Shown piece after piece: positions 7,901-22,900 of a stretch of DNA of 41,315 nt. The notes under the pieces are model-generated. The model searched no databases. It saw nothing but the letters and a program-made list of their open reading frames with translations, and had not been told where the DNA came from. The translations under genes were made by a program, and so were the position numbers. Position 1 is the first letter of the stretch. Every line of letters starts with the position of its first letter. The stretch spans positions 1 to 41,315 of the forward strand of contig JAIDLO010000169.1 of NCBI GenBank assembly GCA_029050995.1, given 5' to 3'. The DNA is from Eubacterium sp. Lineage in GTDB: Bacteria > Bacillota > Clostridia > Oscillospirales > Acutalibacteraceae.

Positions 7901-10900
7901 GATATTTATACAACAAATAATTTAACAACTCCGATTACTGTTACACCGGATAAGTTTAAAACCGATGATGATGGAAACTATTATATAGACTCTGATGAAT
8001 GGAAAAGTAAGGGTACACTTGCTAATTTCAAAGTTAATTTCAATTCGTTTAATAGTGCCGTAAAAAAAGCAGATGATATCTTTGTTTCAGTTGTAGGTAC
8101 AGCTAACATTGTAAAGGTACATCGTATAACATCAAATTTTTCAACGAATTATGCTGATACAAGTTTTAATAAGTCATATGATGATCCGGCTACCTTGAAT
8201 ATAAAGGCTGCATCACCAAAGATTATTTCAGATGTGTTTAAAACTGAAAGCGATTCAACAAAAACATATGGTGATCCTCTTAATGTTCCTGTTAATATTA
8301 ATGGTATAGGATTCCGTTATAGAATTTATAACAATAGTATTTCCAGAATAACTCCCGGTTTATTTGATTCGGGTACATATGTATATGGATCAGGTACTGA
8401 TTTAGCACATTTCTATACTAATAAAATAGTTTTATCTAAAAAATTAGTTGATACGGCAAAGATAAATTCTATATATGTTTATACTGTTTCCGATCCAACA
8501 AATCCTATTATTATTACTCCGGATAAGTTTAAGAGTGATTCAGCTGGTAACTATTATATAGAAAAAGAAAAATCAACTTGGAGTGATAAGGGAGAGCTTT
8601 TACATTTTGAAGTAAAATTTGATTCCTTTCCAAACAATATAAATGCCGCTGATGATGAAATATTCATTTTGGCAGAGGGTTATTCTGATACAGTAAGAAA
8701 TAGATATATTAATTATAATAATTATCAGTCTATCCATATTGTTGGTACATTCAGAACTGACTACTCCAATCAAACCAATTCTTCTGCCACTGATCCGGCA
8801 GATATGCGTGTTGATTCGATAAGTCCTTACATTATCGGTCAAACCTTCTGCCCAAGCAGAGGCTTAACTTCAGATAAGAATATCGCAGATGTTAATAATC
8901 GCACAGCAACAACACACCATAATATTAAAGTTGCTAACCAGCAGGATGATTCATATTATTCATTCAAAATCGTAAATGCATCAGTTTCCCCTGCAGGAGA
9001 AGGTGATATATCTATTGACTTTACAAGAAATAATGTTGGAGATAAAACACCAAATGTTTCAGATGTAAATGTTAAAGGCTATCTTTCAAAGAATATTACG
9101 ATTTCAAAATTTGATGGTCTTTGCGATATTACTTCCATTAAGCTTTATAATTGGGATACTGATCCAAACAGCAATCCGGCAGATGTAACTATACCGATCA
9201 GTTCTATAGACACATCAAGCGATTCCTTTACAATTGATCTCTCTAAATATAATAGTATTACATATTTAGGCAGAGTTGTTATTGAATTTGATGAATTCTA
9301 CGGAAATCCAAGTCCTAAAGACGATGATTATATGACAATCAAGGTTGATGGTCTTGCTGATTGGTACGAACATCTTGATGCAGATTTAACCTTTAATCCG
9401 CATAATGTAACTATGTATGATCGTGTTATGAAGGTAACAGACTGTATCTACATTGACAGACCTTATGCAACTCTTCATGCAGATGTTAAATATAACAAGG
9501 ATCTTTCAGGTTCAGCTGTAAGCGCAGCAAGCAATACAGATGGAAATCAGATGACTCTTGGTGTTCCGTATGACCGTGATTTCCATTATGAAATCAAAGT
9601 TGGAAATAGCTTTATTTCAAAGCTTGATGATCTTGATTTAACAATTACACTTCCTGTTAACAATAATCAGGGTGCTGAAGCAAACACAGGCTTCCATACA
9701 ACCGGCTTTGAATTCAGCAAGCATCTTATTGATGACTATGATGATCTTAAAACATTTACATTTTATGATGTTGATCATCCTAATGATGGTATAAAATTTG
9801 TTTTTGATAAGGCAAATGGAACCTTTACCGATGAGGCTGGTAAAGTTTATAAGGTTGTAAACGATAAAGGCGATATTTCTATTGATGAAAAGACTATTTT
9901 TGTAGATTGGAATATTAAGAATTTATCTAAAATTGTTATCAATGGTACAGGCTTTGCTGCAGAAGCACCTGAAACTGAAAATATTATAAATATTTACGGT
10001 TTCGTTGATTCTGTATTTGGAACACACAATGTTATGGGTGTTCTTGGAGAAAACTGGCTTGCCGGACTTCGCCAGAATCCTGCTAATAGAGTTGAAAGCA
10101 GAGATACTGCTGATGCTTATACAAGCAAAATGTATTTTGATACCGTTATTAACGCAGGTTATAAGGATATTGGTACAGCAAATCCGCCTCGTTTTGACAA
10201 GTCAACAAATTCTGTTGAGCATATCAGAAAGAATTATTATACTACAAGCACTGGTGCAATCTGGGAAGATAATTCAGAGCTTGATGTTGGTTATAAGTCA
10301 ATCGGCTCATTTATGGTTGATTTCAGGCAGTATTTGAATGTTGGTTCCAATAAACCTGAAAATACCAAAACAAATTCCAGTCATCAAGAGCATGAAACTT
10401 GGAGTTATGTTCATACGGCTTCCTTAAATACAGCTGCCAATGTTGATGTTAAAGTAAATCTTGAGGCTGATAAGTTTGATGCTTATTACTTAAAGGTTCA
10501 TAAAAACAGCAAGGACTATATTGATAAGCTTACAATTGAGCGCCAGGATGACACAATAATGAGCTTTACAAAAGCTGATTGGGAAGATAATTCTGTTGAG
10601 CTTGATGAAGATGGCGATCAATATTATGTAATTGATCTGCTTCAGCTTATTGGCGAGGACAGCAGTATTTATTATGATATCTATAAGAGCCCTAAGGACT
10701 ATGTACCAAACAATCCTGTCAAGAATGTTATTGTAAGCCTGAATATCAACAGAATGCAGGCTGATGCTGCTGGTAAATCTCTTGATCCGGATTATGGTAC
10801 TTGGTATAAGAAAGACAATGATGCTACAAAGTATCAGTTTGAAATAACAGGTCGTTTCTATAAAGAGGGTAAGGTTACTGCTACTGCTGAATCAACCATC

Positions 10901-13900
10901 AATGTTGGTAATCAGATTAGTGACAGAGAATATGCAAAAGCAAAGGATAGAACACAGGATACTAAGAATGTTCCTGAAGGTCAGAGATCCCCATGGTCTT
11001 ATACAAATTATTATCTTCATCATTGGCCTGTAACTCGTGGCTGGTCTTACAATGAATGGGAGCCTTCAGATGCTTCTCATATGTTCTCCCGAGCAAATGT
11101 TTTTGTATATCAGGAGGCAAATTATATTGCAAAGGGTGTTCATAAGAGCACTTCAACAAAGCAGGATCTTAATTGTACTTTCTCATCGTATAATGAATTT
11201 GCCGTAAGCTTCTATCAAGGTATCAGGCAGCATAATAACAATTCAAATCATCACGATTATCTTGCCGGCTCAGGAACAAGCTGGTGTTATCAGGATGCTT
11301 TTGATTGGTTAGGTATGCATGCTTATACTGATAAGGTTGTTCTTGAAGATACGCTTCCTTATGTCAGAACAGATGATGAAGCCGGTTATTATGGCTTCTT
11401 AACGCAGAGGATATACATTTCTCCTAAAGTATATAAGTATATAGATTATATTGAGCTGTTCAAGCAAACAAACGGAAGCGATTCGGGTACTGTAGTTCTT
11501 CATAAAGACGATTTTGCCGGTACAGCAACAGTAACTGCTTCTCCATCAGGTCTTTCGGGTAATGACGAAGGCGTTACACATAATGATTTCTATCTTATTT
11601 CGCTTATTTATCCGGATTCAACAGATACGGATCCTAAAGATAATGGATATCATCTTGTTCTTGGCGAGAATGAATTTGTTACGAAGTATAAGATTCATTT
11701 AAAGGATTTGCCGGGCGATGTTGATTACGCTTCTGAGCTTGCAGGCAGAACAGATTTGCTTGATGCTGATAACCATAATGATGCTGCAACACCTGATGTA
11801 TATGTAGGCGGCGGAGTTTATCGTATAAAAAATGATAATATTGTCGATAGAGATTACAACTCTATGAATGCAACATCTTATACTGATGCTACTCCAATAG
11901 CTTACTTTACTTCCGGTCCGGATAAAGCTTTATTAAATGCTTATCGTGTTCCATTCCAGGGCGGATATTTAATCCATGAAACCTCAAAATCTGATCATAT
12001 TATTTATGATTATGAAACCGCCAATGGTGCAAAGCAGAATATTGAGCCCAATGTAGCTGCTTTTGAAATTAAGGTTTGGAACCGACCTGATAATGGTCAG
12101 GAAGCAGGCCGTTCTGCAAATATTGATAGTGCAACAGTTACTGCATCTATGCATACCTATTATAGATTAAGTCATATCTATATCCCTGCAGAGTTTATTA
12201 CGGGTAAATGGTTTAATGTAGAGTCATTAGTTCTCAATTATGGTGCCGGCAGCAGTATTACTTATGATCTTAACAAGTTGATTGCTTCTAAGTATTTTGC
12301 TTTGGATCCATCGGATTCATCACGATATGTGTTTGATCTTTATCTCTTTGTTAAAGACAATTTGGGTGCCTTTAATGTAGCTTCAGCGAATAATTATGTA
12401 AAAGGCGATAAATACTATCAGGCATATATTAGTTCATTTAAGATTAAACTTACCGCTTGTGACAAGAAGAATAATCCTCTTGATGGTGGGGAATTCCTTA
12501 ATCCGAACAGAGAATCACTTGTTGGTACGAATGCAAAAACTCCTGCTCAGGCTCAGCCAACAATTACATATGATGGTGTTTATGTAGACAGAACTGATGC
12601 AGATATTAAGAGTAATAGCTGGACTAAGAAGTCCAAGCCAACGGTAATTAATCCTGCGAATACATATGTAAATGATACTGCATATTATAATACGCTTTCA
12701 TTGCAGTTCACTTCTCCTGATCGTGATGCTGAACCATATAATACGAATAAGTTGTCCGGTACTGTTGACAGAGATTATTATTACGTGCGCAATATTGTAT
12801 CAACAATGCTTGTTGATTTAAAACGCACAACGGAATTGAAAGATGGTTCTAAAACATTTGCTTATGATGTAGATAATAACTCTTATGCAAAGGGCTTATT
12901 AGATGATAAAGGCAATAAGGTTATTGCTGTTGATTCCGGTCATTTACTTCCTGATGATTATATTGAATATCAATTATCAATAGGAACAGCTTCTGATGCA
13001 ATGATTCCGCTTTATCGCCCGGGTGCTCGTATGATTGTACCGCAGGGTCAAAGAATTGTTGGTTGGTATGTTCTTTCCAATGATACAAAGAACTTCACGA
13101 ATGATGATATTACAGCAACAGTTAAGGATGCTGCCGCAAATAAAGTAGCTGTTGAAAAAGGAAAGTACTACAGTCTGAGGAGTGCTTCAGGTGCAGATAC
13201 CGAAACCCTTTACAGACAGATTGATTTTGCTTTCGGCAGTGCTTCCGGTACGGTTGAAGAAAATCAAATGCTTCAGGGCGAAAAAGCAGTTCTTGTTGTT
13301 GTTACGCAGCTTACTGATGAATTATCTCCATTTGAAGGCAAAACATTAAATCCAACTGTTTACGCTTATTCTCATCCGGAGCATACATATTCTCAGTACA
13401 GAATTGATCATATGCTTCAGGATGCTTCAGGAGCTTTGAAAAGTGACAGCAGTTCGTCTAATGTTTCTTCTGAATATACCTATTATGGTTCAGGAACAGG
13501 CGAATCATATTATCGCTATTCAACTAAACTTGATGCAAATCCTGTTTTCGGCGAATATCAGAATGAGAATACTTATCTTACTGATATAAGAAGCAGCCAG
13601 ACATTTTACAGAAATCCATATAACCTTTCTCTTAGCGCAAGGTATGATACAAGCCGCTATTATGATGAAATGCCAATGACATTTAATATGGGCTCAACCG
13701 CAAGTCAGGGTTATATGATAAATGATACCTATCATTCACTTGAAAGTGCTGTATTTACAGTATCATTCCTGTCTGCTGCTAACGGCAGATTGTATAAAGG
13801 CTTTGATTTAACTCAAAAGGCTGAATTCCCTTATCCTGAAAATGTTGATCAGCATAAGGGCGAAACAGCAAGCGCTGAATACTGCTATTTTGTTGATTCC

Positions 13901-16900
13901 TCTGATAATGTTATCGGAACAGATATCGGTATCTATGAAACCACTGCTCCGCAAACTGAAAAGTGGATTTCTGAAGAATTTGTTGTTGAATCCTTTGATG
14001 GATTAACAGATGAGCAGATTGCAAGCGGTAAATACTATTTGCTTAAAGATGCTGTAAAAGTTCGCTGGACATATTATGATATTCCTGCCGGTTCAGCTGC
14101 AGATCCTATTGTGTTTATTCCAAAGGATAATCCGTATGTTCTTAAAGGACATGGCAGATATCGTGATATTAGAACAGATGCTCAAAAGAAAAATACCGCA
14201 GTTAATGATATATTCACAATTACATTCAGCGGCGATTTTTCATACACGCATAAGCATAGCGAGGTTGTTGAAAATACTGTAGCAAATGTTACAGGAGATA
14301 AAACCTTTAGTGAGAAGATGTCATTTAAGGGTTCAGGTTCATATACAATTAATATTGTAAGAGAGCGTCCTATTTTAACTCTTCATACGCAGATTTTTGA
14401 TGATGAAGCAAAAGCTGAAGCACCATATAATGCAAATGTTGCTCAGCTTAAGGGTTATCGTCCGGGCGATAAGATTTGGTATAAATCTACAGTTAAGAAT
14501 ATTGAACGAACCTTTAACTATAGTGGCACAAATTATAAGGTAATGGGTGCTTTGTTAGATCCTGTTATCTATGATAAGCTTCCGGAGTATATTACTACCG
14601 GATTAAGCAAGGATAATATCAAAATTGTTTGGTATGATGCTGAGGGTAATGCTAAACCTGCAAGTGAAATTCCTGACTATGAAATTATCCAAAGAAAAAT
14701 TGAATCACCTGATTTCGGCGGAGATATGGTTACATCAAAGAGCGATACCGATGGTATCGGTTCAAGCCCATTTGCATCAGGTCATATGTTTGCCGATATA
14801 AATCTTAATGAGTCAAAGGGTAATACGGACTCAACTGATATTAATTACAATGTATATGCAATTCAGTTTGAAAAAGGCTCTCGTCTTGAAATCGGTGAAC
14901 GCATTGAGGTTTATTATGAAGCTCAGATAAGATATGAGGATCTTCCTCTTGCTTATACAACAAGAGCTTGTGATGGTGGTTCTAAAACATTTGTAGACTA
15001 TTATCCAAAAATGAGTGAGTATTATCAGGCTTCCGCATATTACTCAACGCCTTTCAAATCATATCCTTATATAGGCGATATGAATTATTCAGGTGGATAT
15101 GGTTCATTAACTCAGTTCAAGAATGCTAATGTTATGATGGATATGAATTATCTGTATCATGATGTTGGCGTAAGCGGAACAAGAAATAAGAATATTGACA
15201 GATACGATTATCTTAAGGATTCCTTCGTTTATATGCCGGGTACAAGCAGCAATGACGATAATTACGGTGGAAAAAACGGAATTCTTAAAGATTATGATGT
15301 TAATATTGATTCAATTCAACAGTCAACAATTTATTCTCCAAGATATTCAGATGATTTATATGGTCATCTTAATGATATGCTTCCAACGACTAAGTTCTAT
15401 GTAGATGGTTCAGGATATGGTCGTGATTGGTACAATCTTATGATGTCCTACAGGGAGAAAAGTGCTGATTGGCAGAATGTTGATGTACATGAAGATGCTG
15501 TTATCTGGGCTGAGTCAAGAATACATTTACAGACAGCTTGGCTTGCTACAAGCTCACAGATAATTAGCAACGATAAGGATTATCAGGCTTCAACGGAATA
15601 TCTGCCTACTGTTTTCCATAATACAAAGATGGATACACAGCACGAACCATGCGATACTTACAGTTGGCATAATATCTATTCAAGTATTTTAAATGACGAT
15701 AGTATTACTGCTCTGGAATATGATCAGTATTTCACATCTCGTCTTGGTGCATATAACTATGGCGACTGGGATTTAACAAGTGGTATTGAATTCTACTATG
15801 TAATGCCGCAGGGTATCGAGCCTACGCTTAAGGCTGATAATAAAACGCCTGATTTCAGTAATGTTAAAGCATACATTATGAACGGTGGAACATCCAATGC
15901 ACCTCAGTATGAAGAAATTAATGAGGATTTAGTAGATATTTCAGTTGTTCAGACGCCTTATGACAGCACTATAAATTATCTTACTCCTCAGATTATGCAG
16001 GATCCTATTCTTAGTGATTCAACAATGAACAGAACAGGGGACAGCTATGTAGGTAAGGATTCTTACTATTCTGCGGATGAGCATAAATCATGGGTATTTA
16101 AGGTTACTGTTAAGAAAACCTTGGGTAAGTGGTTTAACCGTGGTTCAAACACCGGTTATATGATGCTTGTTGATATTCCTTCTCATGTATATGCAACGCC
16201 AAAGGATGAATATTGGTATGATGAGGTTATGGCTAAACCTCTTGATACATCAGATCAGGATAGCCTTTATTATCAGATTTTTGATACAACCACGCTTTGG
16301 GGTAATAACTATCTTCCTAAGATGCCGGCTGCATCTCGTGCAAGTTCTCAGTATGGCGGTATGGATTATCTTTGGAACAGCTACTACTATTATTCTGGTT
16401 CTGGAAATGCTGGTTGTAACGGAAACTTCTATTTTGTAAATGGTTCTCCGAATATGCCATATATCAATGGTATGAATGTTTCAAACCGCGAGGTTACAGC
16501 TCAAGGTGAAATCTTTGACAGCGGTAAAGATAATTTCTCAAGCGGAGTACGCAATACCTTTGCAAGCACAGGTACCCGTGCACATATGAGAAAGCCGTTC
16601 ATTAGAACATGGACTACTGTTGGTAAAGATAATATTGATGGTTATAACGCAAAAGACTATTATGTTGATGCACAGGGCGATACCTCAACACTTAATATTC
16701 ATGTTGAAAATAAGTATTGGCTTAATACACTAGCTGTTGATTATGTATCCTATTATGGTTCAAGAACACCTTATAGGGTATATCATAAGTATGCTACAGA
16801 TGGTGGTAATAAAGGTACGCTTTATTATCCTGTGGTAACAGATATTCTTCCTGCAGGAATTGTTCCTAAGGATACAAACGGAGATTTGTTTACAAAGGAT

Positions 16901-19900
16901 AATGATTATAATGCAACAAAAGAGCTTGCTTGGACTTTGTATGGTGCTGATTACAGTGGTAATACAAGATCAGCAATTGAAGCTCTTGATGATGAAAAAG
17001 CACTTTATTCTGCAAAGGTTGAATATATTGAGCTTGATTGCGAGGATGAATCTACTGAAGGCAGATATATGGTAACCTTCTGGCAGAAGGATACCGATAT
17101 CAGATTAGCTGATAAGGCTAAGATTTCTTCTGAATCTTCCCGTGTATTCTCATTTGATTTCTTTACGCAAAATGGTCCTGACGATTTAACGGAAGATTTC
17201 GAATCGAATACAGATTTACTTGATCAGTACCAGTCAAATAAAACCTTTGTTTCAAGTGAGCTTGAGAACTTTAAGTTTATCATTGATTCTGAAACATATA
17301 GTGGAGAGGGACATAATCCATACTATGTTGGTCAAAGAAGAGTTACTAACTATAATGGAACTAGTGTAAGCGATCCACGCTATGATATTTCCGGTACGCA
17401 ACAGATAAATAACGGAAATACGCTTCCGCTTATTTATGTTTCAAATTCAAATAAATCTCTTGTTCATTTTACAAATGAAGCAATAGATGCAACTGTTGAT
17501 AAGGGCGATCTCCGTTACTTTGCAGATAACGGAAAGCTGATGATTAAGAAAAATTATAGCAACGCTACCGAAGAACTTAATTTTGAAGATTATTATGATA
17601 TCAGACAGGATGTTAGAATAAATTCTGCTGATATTGATAAGCTTGATGCGCATAATCCAACAGGGGATATCGGTGTATATACAAGCAACAGAATTAGATG
17701 TACTCGTCCAAACATTGAGAATCAAACCTTTGTTTCTTATGATCCGGCTTTAGATTTGGATGATTTGGGCAAGCGTTCACCAAATGGCTTAAAGGGTGAT
17801 TATGAATATTATCCTGATGAAACAACGCATGTTAATTACATGGATAACCTCTACTATAATATTAAGATTGATAATCCTAAGGATAAAACGGATTATTATA
17901 ATAGAGGAAATATTGCTCATGGAATTATAAGAGTTACAGCAGTATTACCTTCCATATTATCATTTACTGGTAGTTACTATAAAGACGATTCAATATTGAA
18001 TGAAAGCTTGTACCTTATTTATAAGGATAGTGACGGAAATGTTACCGAGATGAGAAGTCTCAGTGATTTGTATGATAATGGATATACTTTGAATATTATC
18101 AGTGACAGCCGTAATGCTGATGGAAATGAAGTTCTTGTATTTGAAATCATTACAGCAGGCGATTACAATGATCCTGATGCTGAACCAACATATTCCGATT
18201 TTGTTCATGGCAAGCATCTTCCGGGTTACTTTGGTGCTGATGAAACTTTAGTTCTTGGTATTAAAACGCTTGTTACAAATAATATCTTCCCGCCTTCCTC
18301 TGTTATGACAGGAGATCGTTATTGGGATAATGAATTAAAAGCAGATTCATATGTTACATTTGATGATATTACAGGTTCTTATCTTACAAGTTATGATGAT
18401 GAAGCTTTTGAGGAAAATCTTGATTATTTAGATGATGCAAGAATTATCTATACCAGACCTACCGAGGATAACATATATGATGATATCGACTGGGACTGCG
18501 ATACTGATTTCAATGATAGTTATGCCCAGGATGTTTCAGCGGTTATAACACTTCTGAAACCGCACGCAGTTGTTCGTCTTGATACTTCAGTACAGCGTAT
18601 TGAAGTAATTAATCCAGACTTGTTGGGTAATATGAAGCGTGCAGTTGATGATCCAACGGTTAAAGGTTCTTCAAGAACTGCTGTATATCTTGATCAAGTT
18701 GTAAATGATGGCAGCTCTGTTCGCAGCTTCTTTGTGGATTATCGTGTTCCGTTCAGAGGAACCGTTGAAGGAACAAGAGAAGAAGCTCCTGTAACAGCCG
18801 ATTGGATTCCAAATCGTTTATATGCAGTCGGAACAGGTAAATGGGAAATTCCTGAAAGTGCAGGTAGTGAAGAATACCGAGAAGCACTTAAAGAAAAACT
18901 CAGAGTTAAAGTTTATGCAATGTTCGTTGAAGATCCAAAGCTTACTGATGATGGCTATGAAGATGCTGATGTATCTTATGAAGGAATCAATAATCTTTGG
19001 GAAGGCGATTGGATTAATTTAACAGAGCTTCATAATAAGAAAACTCTTGGAATTAATTCAGACAGTGTTCCGATTTATGAAAACAGCATTATTGATATTA
19101 CATCAGTATTTGATGAATTGCCGGGAACTGTTTATCAGCTTCGTTATGTTATCGAATCTGATGATCCTGAATATATTGTTCCGCATGGCTTCAGACTTGC
19201 TGTTGATGCTGATGATGATTCAGATAATGGCAGTCAGGAAATGGATGAAATCGATCCTAACCGTGAAAATGTTAATCCGCTTCCTGAATCTGTAACATCT
19301 GATATTGTTTATAATACAGATGGAACAGTTAATTATGGCGAAACTCGAGTAGGAAATGCAGCATTTGTTGTTACTACAATGACAAATATGCATCCTCGTA
19401 AGAGACATGTAAACTTCTTTGCTTCGGCAATGGCACATTATGATGAAACTGCAAGTCATAAAGCTGTTATTTCAGAGCGTGATCGTGCAGGTTACTACAT
19501 CACACGAGAATTGCCTGTTCTTGAAACAGACTTGTCTGCTCAATACTTCAAGAATAGTCCGAATTTAGATCCTGAAACAGGAGAAGAACTCAACTGGAGC
19601 TTCAAGTGGGATAACGATATCCTTATCAGCTCATCCAGCCATATGCTTAAGTTCTCATCTTCTTTGCGTAACCTTTCTCAGGCAGCAATAGATGAAACGA
19701 ATATTAAGAATACGAAGCAGGATACAGCAACTAATGTTCAGATGTCTGTTGTTCTTCCGTTTATTCAGGATATTGATTCAACGATTGAATCACAAGATGA
19801 GAATTCTATTGAATATAAGAATTATAAGTATGTTGAATATGGTTCTGATGCTTGGAAGAATTCAATTGATAAGGATTATGAATCTCCAAAAGCTTTCCCA

Positions 19901-22900
19901 GGAAACTTTACACCTGTATGGACATGGCATGTTGAAAATGAAGACGGCGAGGTTATTAATTCTCAGATAGACAGCGTTGCACTTGTTATGGAAGATAAGA
20001 TTACGGATATCACAAACACGCGTGAACGCCGTGTATTAACCTTCTCTTCAGAAGGTGTTCTGAATCCAGGAGAAAAGATTCTTATTGATCTTATGCTTCC
20101 TATATCAACAAACTATTCAGGTATAGTAAGTGAAGACTTAATGAACTGTAAGAACTTCGGTTTCAAATCCGGTGCATTTGTTCCTTATATTCCGCAGGTT
20201 GAGGCTTCATCCAAAACCTATGCTTATGAGGTTGATACCCGTGATGTAAACAGTAATGCAATCCGAAACAGTGAAAATACAGTTACAACTTCTATTTCTG
20301 TTATTTCATTCGTTTCCGAAGCCGCATTTAACCGTTCAAAGGTTTCCTTCTCTGAATATGGTTCAGGTAACAATGTAATGGGTAATGACTTCAAGAGACC
20401 TTCGCTTGTACCTGAAGGAACAAGGTATTCATTCCTTTCTTCCATTATTAATCCGGATACAGATCCGCAGTCATCGGGCTATAAACAGCCTGTAATTTAC
20501 GATGTGCTTCCGTTTGTCGGCGATACAACGCTTACACCGCAGGTTGGCGGCGTTGTAAAAGACAGAGGTTCTGATTGGAGAGGTTATTTACAGCTTGAAT
20601 CATTAGAAGTTATTTCTCAGATTGGCGTAAATAAAACAAAGCTTGTTAATAATAAGGATGTAGATATCTGGATTGGACCATTCAAGACAGATAATAAAGC
20701 AGTTGGCAAAATAAAAGAACTTGATATATCCGAATTACCAAGTACTGAACAAACTTCAGATACCGAGTTCTATAAAGTTCTCCGTTCAAGCACTGCAGAA
20801 AAGCAAAAGTATTTTGTTAAATTAACGGACCTTCTGAGCCTTAAGGCATCAAATAAAGATAGATTTGAAGAGCTCCAGAAGCATGCTCAGGCAATTTATG
20901 TTGAGCCTAAAGCAAGTTATCATTTAACACCGAATACAATGCTTTCCGTATCTTATGAATTAAAGGCTCCGTTGAATTTACCGCTCTTTAATGGTTATTC
21001 TCCTGAAGATACCAGTGAAACACTTGTCGCAGATGTAGCAGATGTTGACGGCTGGAATACATTTACCGCTCAGACAGAAGACAGACCGGTAACTGAATCT
21101 CCTGAAGCAGGTGTTTATATTGCTGCTCCTGCTGATAAGGGTTATATCGGTCACTATGTATGGCTTGATGAAAGCTATAATGCTGAATTCTTCGATGAAG
21201 CTGATTACTATCAGAGAAACGGAGAAGGTAGATGGATTCTTGATAAGGCAACAAAGGATCTTAATTATGATGGTAAAATTGATGATCCGGGTATCAATGA
21301 TGTAAAGGTTGAGCTTCTTTCAGCAAGTGGTTATCCTGTAAATAAATTAGGCGAACCTGTTGTTGAAGTAGACGGCAGATATTGTATTATTGATGAAAAA
21401 ACAGGCTTGTTAAAGCGTGATACAGCGAATAACCTTGTGTACACAACATTAGGTCCTGTATCATACACAACAGAAAAGGATGCTTATGGTAATGATGGTT
21501 ACTTCATTATCTCAAACATCACGCCTGGTAATTATAAGTTAAGATATACTTTCCCTGAAGGTGAGTATGATAAGTATGCGATTACCACACGCAGAATAGG
21601 ACAATCAAAAGTACCTATGACAGTTTATCGTCCGGGTAGAGATTCACTTCCTAATTTAGGAAATGCAGGAAAGGGCGATGAACCAAGTGATGGAGCAGCA
21701 GTTAAGTCTCTTGTAATCCAGACGGATTCAGCAATCCGTATTGACGCTATCGGAACAGATCCAAGCAAATATGCCGCTTATGATGAAAAGATGACATCTT
21801 ATGATCTTGGTGTTGCACCTTCATTCGCTTATGGTGGTTATGCATGGAGAGAAATCAGCAGCCAGATTAATGGTTTGAAGGATAGCGCAGATGCAGCAAC
21901 CGGCTTTAGAAAAGAAAATGGTATTAAGGATATACTTATTGCAATTTATGAAGTTGTTGAAAATCCTGATGCAGTAGATGAATTAGATAAGTATGACTAC
22001 AGATATGCTTATGATGCAGACGGAAAGCAGATTACCGGTAGATTTAGTCTTCCTGGAGATACGCAGGCGACTTCAGAACGCAAAAAAACATATCTCAGAA
22101 CGGATGCTGATGGTTACTTTAAAACGACTCTTTATCCGTATAAGAGCTATATTGCAGTAGCTTATCATGAAGATTCTCTTGCTCCGTCTCCTGTTACATT
22201 GAGCTCCTATCCGCTTAAATTTGAGCTTGATAATGATATGTCCTACAATAGTTTGATGGACAGAGATACAACTTCCGTATTTGCAGCTGATCCTACAAAT
22301 GATGAATACGATATGGGTAAGTGTGTCAATGGACAGTATGGTACATACAACAGACTTGGTTTCGCATTCATAAGTACAGGTATCGGCTCTATCGGTAAAT
22401 ATGTTTTCATAGATGAAAACTATGATGGTATTAGATCTGAGTATATAGATGATGCCGGCTATATCGTTTCTGAGCACGGATTGGAAAATGTTCGTCTTGT
22501 GCTTGAAAGATGGTATTATAATCCTGCTGCTACAAAGAATAAGTGGGTTAAGGTTGGCGATGTAGCTGATACAGTCAGTGTAGGTAATGCTTACACCTTC
22601 GTAATTGATAATGATGATTTCTATTATACGGTTGATGATCCGGGAAGTACGAATTACGGAAAAACTTATGTTTGCGGATATAAGGTTAAGGTAGATATGG
22701 ATTCTGTTGATGAAGTATCGAAGAATACCGGAACGCAGTATGTTGCTACGAAATACCTTATGAATGATGGTGTTTCAGATAGTAACTTACCGCTTACTGG
22801 TGATCATTACCGTTATCTCAATGATGTTCCTGTTATTGCGAATGAAATTGTTGATGATTCAGATATTGATCCAAATAATCCGGAACAGGTTACAATTGAT

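Noticed and set aside
22073..22477. 134-residue frame on the - strand
   Set aside because: Antisense shadow inside the B-repeat array, with no start signal or domain.
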